Below, in pieces: positions 56,105 through 64,000 of a DNA stretch of 64,000 nt. The first letter of the stretch is position 1. The number at the start of each line of letters is the position of its first letter. The stretch is from Meconema thalassinum (Eukaryota > Arthropoda > Insecta > Orthoptera > Tettigoniidae). The position numbers and the translations under genes were made by a program. Location: contig OX336392.1 of the NCBI GenBank assembly GCA_946902985.2, forward strand, positions 16,528,716 through 16,592,715, in the 5' to 3' direction. Under the pieces are notes generated by a model. It was not told where the DNA came from, did no database searches, and worked only from the letters and a program-made list of their open reading frames with translations.

Positions 56105-56400
56105 AAGCGTTTGGCGGGAACAATATAAAAATGGCCGCCGCGGGCTCCTATTGGCTACAACTAATGCCACACGTTGCCAGCACATTGTTCATTCATTCAG
56201 TCGCCTGTTAACTGTGTCTGTGTCATCGTCTTCGTTTTGTTTACTTTTAGCATCGAGTTTTAACATTGTTTGTTTCCATTTTTACTTCTTTATCTCTTTT
56301 ATAGTACGTCAATAATTTGCAAATAGTACTGCAGGAAGAACGTGGGATATGGCCGGAGACCGCGCGTGCCAACCTGTAACAGCCGGCTATCGTTCATTTG
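56105..56400 (+). promoter_or_regulatory. Candidate CpG-rich promoter region
   Basis: Against an AT-rich background this stretch contains TTTGGCGGGAA (E2F-like, 56108), AAAATGGCCGCCGCGGGC (YY1-like) and CTATTGGCTAC (inverted CCAAT box). A 33-codon frame starts at 56350 (MAGDRACQPVTAGYRSF). No downstream exons were recognised, so the gene it would serve is unknown. Confidence 0.3.
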
Positions 56401-56551
56401 TCCATTTCGACATCAAACTTTGTTCATGGTTAGCCTTGTTTGTTACTTAATTTAGAATACCTGCATCACGTATAAAATAGGCTATGTACATTTAGTCTTA
56501 ATGTTTATGTATCCAGTAATACTTCATTGCAAATATTGAAAACAAATGGCC

Positions 56552-58633
56552 TACTGTCGGGGAAATAAGTATAGATACTCGAGTTTAGAGGTCAATAAAA
56601 CCTTTACCCTTAGTCTTACATAAGAACAACCTACACCAAAATTTTCCTTGTTTTATTTGTCGTTTAACGATATAGAGTAAACATTTGCATTGTATCTCGT
56701 TAAAATTTTATAGCAGATTGAACAAAAAAAGTACCGGTTTTTCTTACCAAGTTTACGGAGCGCTCACTTAGAAAGATCATTACGTTAAAAGTATTGGTCT
56801 GATCGTAACGAAACTTTAATACGTCTTAAAGGAACTTCTTGTTAACGTGTATATGAGGTTTTAATCTGATCTGACGTTTCTTAAAATAGTTGTTGTGAAT
56901 TTTGTGAAACAACTTTTTCTCGGGCCTGGGTGGTCATAGCAGTATGAAATATGGCTTGTTATGAGGCTCATAGCAATGCAAGGCTTAACGTAAAACTACA
57001 TTTTATCTACTTGTGATTATCGATTTTATATGGATTGATATTTAATCGGACCATTGAGGGCGGCGATAGTATCGCAGCAGCCTGGCAATGTTGCCAGTTG
57101 CTGCGCGCTTGTTCCTACGCACACCAAACTCTGACCTTTGTTCTTCGTTGAGTCATTAGCAACAAGCAGCAACTATCACTGTCTGTATTATCTATTGTTT
57201 GCACATCGATCAAGATGCCAGCTAATCCGCAGTTAACGGAGGGAGAATTTGCCATGATTATGAGTGCAATGTGTTTTTTTAGATGCGAGAGAGAAAGTAA
57301 TAATGATAAGAGGGTTTAGCAAATAGTATCCATGTGTATTGGAAGGTCGATAGCCAAAACGGAGGCAGACAGGTTTTTCTCCGGGTACTCCGGTTTTCCC
57401 TGTCAACATTTCATTCCAGCAACACTCTCCACTATCATTTCATTTCATCTGTCATTCATTTAATCATTGCCCCAGAGGAGTGCGTCAGGCCTCGGCAGCC
57501 GGCACAATTCATATCCTCGCCGCTAGATGGGGGCTTCATTCATTCCATTCCTGGCCCGGTCGGAGACTGGAAGCAGGCTGTGGATTTTTTCAATTCGTCA
57601 ATTTCACGTATGGTTTTTAATTTATTTTAATTAATGTCATTTTTCAAGTCCTCGTACTGCATCTCCTTCACCAAGATTTTACTCGTATAAAATAATATCT
57701 TGCTTGTCACGTGAGCGACCCAGGGTTTAACCCATAGACATTCACTTTATCTTTCCGTTTCTTTTATATACCGGTATTGCCACCACAGAATTTCAACTAC
57801 CATAATATAGTTAAGTGAACACGGAACTGTCCTTCATCCATTTTGCTGAATTATGATAAAATATTTGATGTAGTGTAATGGTGTGATAATTGCTTTGTAT
57901 AACTTTGATAAAAGTTCAGTTTTGTAAAATATTTGATAAAATTTATTTGATACATTTCTTTAGCAGTGTAATACCGGCCTAACACAAATTACAATACAAC
58001 AACAACAGAAAATCACAGACCTTACGGCTTGGAACGCGCGCGTATTATGTTTCACAGCGCAACGTCGCACGAGTTTCCTCGACCGAGCGCATGGTTCCCG
58101 TCGCTTGCTACGATACATTCTTCTCACATAACCACCCGATTAAATATCACTCGATATAAAAGCAATTATCAAAAGTAGATAAAATGAAGTTTTACGTTAA
58201 GCCTTGCATTGCTATGAGCCTCATAACAAGCCATATTTCATACTGCTATGACCACCCAGGCCCGAGAAAAAGTTGTTTCACAAAATTCACAACAACTATT
58301 TTAAGAAACGTCAGATCAGATTAAAACTTCATATACGCGTTAACAATAAGTTCCTTTAAGACGTATTAGAGTTTCGTTACGATCCGATCAATACTTTTAA
58401 CGTAATGATCCTTCTAAGTGAGCGCTCCGTGAACTTGGTAAGAAAAACCGGTACTTTTTTTGTTCAATCTGCTATAAAATTTTAACGAGATACAATGCAA
58501 ATATTTACTCTATATCGTTAAACGACAAATAAAACAAAGAAAATTTTGGTGTAGGTTGTTCTTATGTAAGACTAAGGGTAAAGGTTTTATTGACCTCTAA
58601 ACTCGAGTATCTATACTTATTTCCCCGACAGTA
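56552..58633. mobile_element. 2.1-kb element with ~500-bp inverted arms
   Basis: Left arm 56552-57049 and right arm 58137-58633 are near-identical inverted copies. They start TACTGTCGGGGAAATAAGTA and run through GACCTCTAAACTCGAG-type, ACCGGTACTTTTTTTGTTCA and CTCGGGCCTGGGTGGTCATA blocks. Only scattered mismatches are visible. The outermost TA on both sides could be the target duplication, leaving CTGTCGGGG as the element end. The ~1.09-kb middle holds a hairpin (57074-57104), a 33-codon frame from 57214 (MPANPQLTEGEFAMIM) and a SINE-like block. No transposase was recognised. The superfamily is unknown. Confidence 0.85.
57370..57605 (+). repeat. SINE/retroposon fragment inside the inverted-repeat element
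   Basis: ACTCCGGTTTTCCCTGTCAA, TTCATTCCAGCAACACTCTC, CAGCCGGCACAATTCATATC, CTCGCCGCTAGATGGGGGCT and TTCCATTCCTGGCCCGGTCG form a block of the type seen as dispersed retroposed repeats in insect genomes. It ends GCAGGCTGTGGATTTT. Confidence 0.6.
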
Positions 58634-59286
58634 CATAGATTGAGCTATAGGTGTTTCTCAACATTTTACTCCGCCAAGGCCGTTGTGTGCCAACGAACAT
58701 TGTTAGGAAAATATGCGCATTATTCTAGGATTATTGGTGTCAGTTCGTGGCAGTCGATAATATGAGTACAGCACAAGTAATACCGTAGCGTTCAAATTAC
58801 CGCATGTCATTCAATAGTCTACAAATCGACAATGTAAAAACACGGCAATAATATCGCTACAGAGCGGCATGTTTGTGTGCTTGGTGCTAAATACTTCTTT
58901 ACCTTAACATTACGTTTGTGGAAGCTATTATTAACCTACAGTGAGTGAGTGTGCTTTGGTGTTATCATGATGTTGTTTCTGTGTTAACTGCTCCACCCAA
59001 AGTCTTGTTTCATCTTGAAGGATAATCATTGCGTGGTGAGTTAGTTAGTTATTGTTGTTTTAAGAGGCGGAACTACGAGGTCATCTGCTTGGTGAGTGTT
59101 GATATCTTCATAATCAGATTACTTTCTGTTTGTATAGCTGGCGAGTGTTTGGCCTCTTTCTCGTATGTATTGAATAACGGTGATAAACGTAGCATAGCTT
59201 CTATATGTTATTTATGTACCATATTTCTCTATTTGAATGTTCTTGGCATTGACTCAGGATCGGCATTTATATTATATTGTGCATAA
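58634..59286. other. unassigned spacer
   Basis: No gene or repeat recognised. The 85-codon frame at 59029-59286 lacks motifs. Confidence 0.35.
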
Positions 59287-61250
59287 TAGTGCTCTCTCGG
59301 TAATCCGGCAGATATCGGACCAGAGCACTACCGGATTACTGGAAAATATCGAGAAAAACGCAGATATCATTTGAAAATCAGTTTTAATTACATTGTACTA
59401 TACAAAGTAAAAAAAGTATGAAAATACATCATATAACTCACATTATTCCTTGGAAGTAGACGGCTGGAAATATGCATCAATTGTCTTTTGCTTTTTACGG
59501 TTGAGAGACACTTTGAGAACTTGTTCCTGTAACCTTCTTAAAACTAAGACATTGTTAGCAGAGACGCCATTTTCCTCCGCCCAGGCAATTGACGTGGCAA
59601 ACAAGGCGATGGCCACATTCGTGAGAGATTGATTGTACAGCGGCTGTCACTTCTCCTTCGACCTGTTCCTCGTCCTCTTCCTCTCTTGCCACTTCCTCTA
59701 TGATGTCATCTTCTGTCATAAACTGGTTGTTTTCGTCATCTTCACCAGTAAGCCACATGCCTAAGTCATCAGTTGTCAAAGCTTTATCCGGTAAATCCAC
59801 GAGTTGTTCGTTAACCACGTCTCGCAGTAGATAAATCTCCCTCTCTTCACTGGCTTTCTTGTTCAGTTCATCTTTTTTGTACTGATCCAGTAGTGTCATG
59901 TCCGGCCATAGGTGTTTCCAAGAGTAAATGATAACTTTCTCTTTAAGATTTTCCCAAGCATTAGCGAGCGAGTAAACCACGTCTTTCAGGTTTATTTCTT
60001 TCAAGGATTTAATCACGCTTTCGTCCATAGACAACACATTGTATTTCATTTTAATTGCCTGGACAACGTTCTGGTCCATTGGTTGTAAGTAGGGGGTCAC
60101 ATTCAGCGGTAAGAACATCACACGAATAAAACTGTCAGCTGAATTCAATTCATCTTCACCAGGGTGGCCAGGGCAGTTGTCTAAAAATAAGCAAAGCTTT
60201 TTCTGGTAGTTTCCAGTCCTTCAAAAATCTTTTCACTGAGGGTTTAAAATGTTCATTAAACCATTCAGTGAATACGGACTTTTATCCACCCTTTGCTGTG
60301 GCTCATGCAATCAACAGGAAGTTTGACGTTTTTAAATGTCCTAGGACTCTTCGCCTTACCTATGACTAGCATTGTCACCTTATGTGCACCGCTTGCATTT
60401 GAACAAGGCATGAAAGTGACCCTATCCTTAGCCAATTTTCGTCCAGGAGCACTAGCTTCTCCACAATGCACTAGTTTTTTTTTGTAACAACCACCAAAAT
60501 AAACCGCTCTCGTCCGCATTGTGAACTTGGTCAGGAGTTAAATCCATTTCTTGGATAACCTGTTAAAACCTTTCTTTATATGGCTCAATAGCGCTTTCGT
60601 CACATGAAAGTTTCTCACCCTTTGTACCGTACTTAACAGTCTAATTCCATAACGTTGTTTGAATTTCTGCAACCATCCCTTGCTGGCTTGGAAATCGTCC
60701 TTTTTTTGTAATTTTCCGGTAAAATTCCTTAGCCTTTCCGTTAAGGATTTCACCAGAAATTGGTGTATGCCTAACACGTTCTTGTAAAAACCAAGCATAG
60801 AGTCTATCGTCAACTTCAGGATTTTCACCAGTTTTCAATGTCTGTAGTTAACTTTTTTAAATTTTCATTCATCTTAAAAAACGACTTTATTTTATCACTA
60901 TTTATTCTTATGTCATGAACTGTAGCTCGACCAACACCGTATTCGTTAGCAACACCAGTTAACGTTTCGCCCTTTTCAAGCCGCTTTAGGATTTCATGTT
61001 TATCTAACAAAGATAGAGTTTTATGTTTAGGTTTTTTCCGCACGGATGCCATCTTCAAGACAACACTAATACAGTACATCTGTCCTACACTAATCACCTG
61101 AGTCATCGCTCTTGGCACCAATGCATTGTTTACTCAGAAACTAGTCTTGTCGCTGCATGGGAAACATTGTACAATATTGGGGACGCATTATCAAATCAAG
61201 TGTTGAGCTCATACTCGAATACAAAACGCCGGATTACAGAGGGAGTACTG
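59287..61250 (-). mobile_element. Tigger/pogo-type DNA transposon (~2.0 kb)
   Basis: The right end, inverted, is CAGTACTCCCTCTGTAATCC preceded by TA (61251-61252). The left end is TAGTGCTCTCTCGGTAATCC (59287 on). They share GTAATCCGGC and a purine/pyrimidine pattern. The transposase is encoded on the minus strand and spans nearly the whole element. Confidence 0.85.
59555..61052 (-). pseudogene. Tigger/pogo (CENP-B/jerky-like) transposase, frameshifted
   Basis: The start at 61052 (MASVRKKPKHKTLSLLDK) is chosen because the CENP-B type helix-turn-helix follows at once: EILKRLEKGETLTGVANEYG. A second DNA-binding domain follows across frame changes (RLYAWFLQERVRHTPISGE; SKGWLQKFKQRYGIRLLS). The DDE domain continues with APGRKLAKDRVTFMPCSNAS and VDCMSHSKGW (60519-60265). 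LCLFLDNCPGHPGEDEL (near 60185) carries the second Asp, and LNVTPYLQPMDQNVVQAIKM (about 60115-60055) the third. An acidic tail follows. Frame changes near 60830, 60540 and 60250 break it. About 500 codons in total, the normal size for the family. Confidence 0.88.
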
Positions 61251-61252
61251 TA

Positions 61253-62049
61253 ATGTCCGAAGTGTAGCCCTGTGTATTATTCGAATCAGCTGATCTACCG
61301 GTACATCAACAATAAAAACTTGGCAACTCCTGTTGGAACAGCTGTTCCAAGCTCCCGCCATTTCCTTCACGTTCTTTTGATATACCGAGTTTAAACCACA
61401 ATCTATGTCTTGATAAGTTACAAATAGACAAAGCAGCGAATACTGCAAAACCAACTTCAGTTAAGTTGGATGAAAGGCACTAACAATGTGTGTGTATTTA
61501 TTGTTATTTATTAAGGTCAGAAATAAACTGAACATTTTTGGAGACCATTGTTACCCATATTGTATGCAATTGTTATTTAATCTCCAAAATGTGGTGATAG
61601 TATGTGATGTGTATTACCACATGCTCTTAGGAGCATTATACACAACACCCTTGTGTCCTTCATTTAGCTTTTAAAGAGAATAAATGTTGATTCCATTCCT
61701 TCAAGTGAATTCTGTAGGTATTATCAGAACTTACCTGTGTTTAACAGCTTAGGCTTTCACAGCCGGCGTTATATAATGCCGGATGCAGTTTTCAGTGAAA
61801 TGCTGGGAGATATCATCCTGCCTGGACAACTTATACATACCTGTACTTGATCACTTCTCTGTATTAATCACGATACAGATCCGTTAAGAAATGTCTTAAT
61901 GATTGTGGTGATGGTTAAAACTATTGGGCAAACTGCTATGGCATCAGCTGCGGAAATATTAAGCCAGTCATGAAAACCTTGGTAACATGGAATTATTTGA
62001 AATACACAAAGATTGGCAGATGAGGATAATAGGTTTCTTGAGGGCCCTA
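61253..62049. other. unassigned spacer
   Basis: Nothing recognised apart from short open frames. Confidence 0.35.
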
Positions 62050-64000
62050 ACTCTTCTCTCTTTCTCTTCGCCTTTTCCCGTTACGCGGGGTAGGCTTTCT
62101 TAATCCTGAGGCGCCACTCATTTCTTTGGAAAGCATCATCAGCAGATAGGCCCAATACTCTCATGTCCCTCTGGTCATCCATGTTGTTTGAGGTCTGCCG
62201 CTCCCTCTCTTTTGCGTAGCCATGGAAAGGCACTTCTTCACCACATGATTCTCCGGTCTTCGCATAACATGTCCATACCACCTTAGCCTGGTTTCTAAAA
62301 GTTTCTCAGTTATAGGCGCTACTTTGAAACTGCCCCGCACATGTTCATTACGGATTTTATCTTTGAGAGTAACTCCACCTGCCCAACGTAACATACACAT
62401 TCCAGTGGTATGTAGCTTTTGCTCATGTGCCTTTGTAGTAGCCCATGTTTCACTACCATAGCGTAGGATTGGTCTTACGGCAGTTTTATAAACTTTCCCC
62501 TTCGTTCTTATGGGTATTTTCGGATCACATAAAACTCCTATTAGTTCGCACCGTTTGTTCCACCCAGACTTGGCCGTATGGATTATATCGGCGGTTATCG
62601 TGCCATCTTCAGTAATGACAGAACCTAGATATTTGAATTTTGTTTCCCTTGGTAAGGTTTCACCATCTAGTTTAAGTTCAATATTTGTCATACTGGGTTT
62701 ATTGTTGTGGAAGTCGCATACCATATATTCAGTCTTGGTTCTACTAATGCGCAATCCATTAGACTCTAGAGCTCTCCTCCATTGGTCTAAACTCTCCTGT
62801 AGGTCATAAATACTGTCAGATATTAGTGCCGCATCGTCAGCGTACAAAAGATTCCATGGTAAGGGTTTCTGAAATTGTTTTGTTATGTAGTTTATAGTAA
62901 TATTGAATAACAGTAGACTTAGAGCACTTCCCTGATGAACCCCCACTTGTGATATCAAAGCTTTCGGACAAACCAGCTGGGCTTCTGACTCATGTCTTTA
63001 CATTGTTATACATATCCATTATGAGTTTTATGTATAGTTCAGGAACGTTTTGCAACCTTAATGCTTGCCATATTAACGGTCTTGGCACACGGTCGAAGGC
63101 TTTCTCAAGATCTGTAATAGTACATTATGCAACGAGCCTATAATGGCTATAATTAAGACACTAGTATTTTTATAAAACGAGCGTATGCGAGTTTTATAAT
63201 TTCCATAAGTGTGTCTTAATTACCATTATAGGCGAGTTGCATACGACTGTTTATGTTCGACGATAATTATAACTTTATTATATGTTTTAACATAAATATT
63301 CATAAATATCTGTTGAGAGTCAGCCACTTGAATTTTGTGATCGGAGAGCGAGAACTGGGTGTGATATCTCCGTCTTTCAAGATCTCTGAACGACCGACGC
63401 ATGCGCTCTGTGTGCTTGCAATGCCATATTATGCAGGTCATATGTTTACATCTGCCGTCCCTCAGTAATATTGTCACCGGAGTCGTTTGAAGGCAATACG
63501 CTGTGTAGAAATTAGGGTTGGTGATATTAAGGTACAGTGCTATTTCTTGTCTCATATTCGCCAGTTTATTTACGCGAACATATGGACGGTGCGTATTCCA
63601 TGTTGGTAATTTATTATAGTTCGATGTTGTGTTTATGTCCGACATGTTGGATTTTGAGCGCATGCGCGAAGGTATCGTTACCTAATTGGTCAATGAACGA
63701 GCTCTGATTGGCTGGAGAAACTGTATCGTAATGAAAAACAGTGTTATAATGACTATCATTATGATACAGTTTTCTGACACATAATCGTGAGGGTCGAACA
63801 TAAAAACCATACATAAACTCTGCTTGTTTTCACAAGCTTTTTCAATTACCAGCCTTATTGCATGAATTGCGTCAATGGTTCCTTTCCCAGCAGTGAAGCC
63901 AAACTGATTATCAGTTAACTTTATCAAATTTTGAAGGCGCTCACAAAGGACTCGTTCCCAGACCTTGAGTGTGTGCGATGTAAGTTTTATACCACGGAAG
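62050..64000 (-). pseudogene. RTE-like LINE (family C), RT region, interrupted and running off the window
   Basis: Minus strand. From the window edge to 63800 it reads RT fingers: DNQFGFTAGKGTIDAIHAIR and VIEKACENKQSLCMVF. After a 686-bp insertion it resumes at 63113 with [19 protein letters not shown] (motif A), a stop and frame change near 62990, then VHQGSALSLLLFNITINYI, PWNLLYADDAALISDSIYD (catalytic YADD), FKYLGSVITEDGTI, YGSETWATTKAHEQKLH and TRLRWYGHVMRRPENHVVKK. After a last frame change near 62165 it ends DMRVLGLSADDAFQRNEWRL. It is a separate family from A, B and D. The 5' part lies beyond 64000. Confidence 0.88.
63114..63799. mobile_element. 686-bp insertion in LINE-C with hairpin ends
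   Basis: The LINE-C frame is cut between MVF and DLEKAFD. The inserted DNA has an imperfect inverted repeat at 63127-63240 (TGCAACGAGCCTATAATGG against its complement) enclosing a second hairpin. Another hairpin lies at 63715-63775 (AAACTGTATC against GATACAGTTT). A 145-codon open frame (63663-63226, minus) has no recognisable domain. No clear target duplication or superfamily was found. Confidence 0.6.

Overview
This window looks like a stretch of a large, repeat-rich insect genome, probably polyneopteran (orthopteran-like). The taxon guess is low confidence and rests on the repeat families: tRNA-headed SINEs, LINEs with (GAT)n tails, and Penelope-like, piggyBac, mariner, Tigger and Harbinger elements packed together. 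There is no bacterial-style gene order, rRNA, CRISPR array or operon.

The only confident host gene is the 3' end of a CREB-regulated transcription coactivator (CRTC/TORC) gene on the + strand. It has a probable 60-nt exon (19517-19576), a clear exon (22178-22376) and the terminal coding exon (29120-29337), with compatible splice phases. Upstream exons must lie outside the window or were not recognisable. The 2.6-kb and 6.7-kb introns and the sequence upstream are filled with transposon remains.

Layout. 1-715: 3' end of a LINE (family A). 706-1898: a ~128-bp tandem repeat. 1948-2662: hAT remnant. 3775-4820: element with 31-bp inverted ends. 5597-6180: decayed LINE-A. 7560-8467: LINE remnant with an internal inversion. 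8520-9045: two-copy tandem repeat. 9268-10662: mariner/Tc1-type remnant. 10680-12140: Penelope-like element with a hammerhead-like motif. 14486-18597: copia retrotransposon with two LTRs, 5-bp target duplication and five in-frame stops. 19622-20543: Harbinger deletion derivative. 22410-28180: Penelope fragments, a mariner remnant and a 750-bp inverted-repeat element inside the CRTC intron. 28645-28955: SINE. 32390-34320: LINE-D split by a 692-bp piggyBac derivative. 34903-36600: LINE-A. 38690-39050: mariner remnant. 39786-40409: 69-bp satellite. 40838-44330: LINE-B with a LINE-A copy nested in it, bounded by a perfect 15-bp duplication. 44509-47290 and 48534-50671: two piggyBac elements, the second apparently sitting inside an older Tigger-like element. 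51518-55150: a small MITE and three SINEs. 56552-58633: a 2.1-kb element with ~500-bp inverted arms. 59287-61250: Tigger/pogo element. 62050-64000: RTE-like LINE with a 686-bp insertion.

The elements do not form a pathway. What the window records is layered insertion: LINE in LINE, piggyBac in LINE, piggyBac in Tigger, an unknown insert in RT. Nearly every transposon coding region is broken. The most intact are the LINE-A ORF at 41887-42822 and the copia frame, which apart from stops and one frameshift is readable from end to end.
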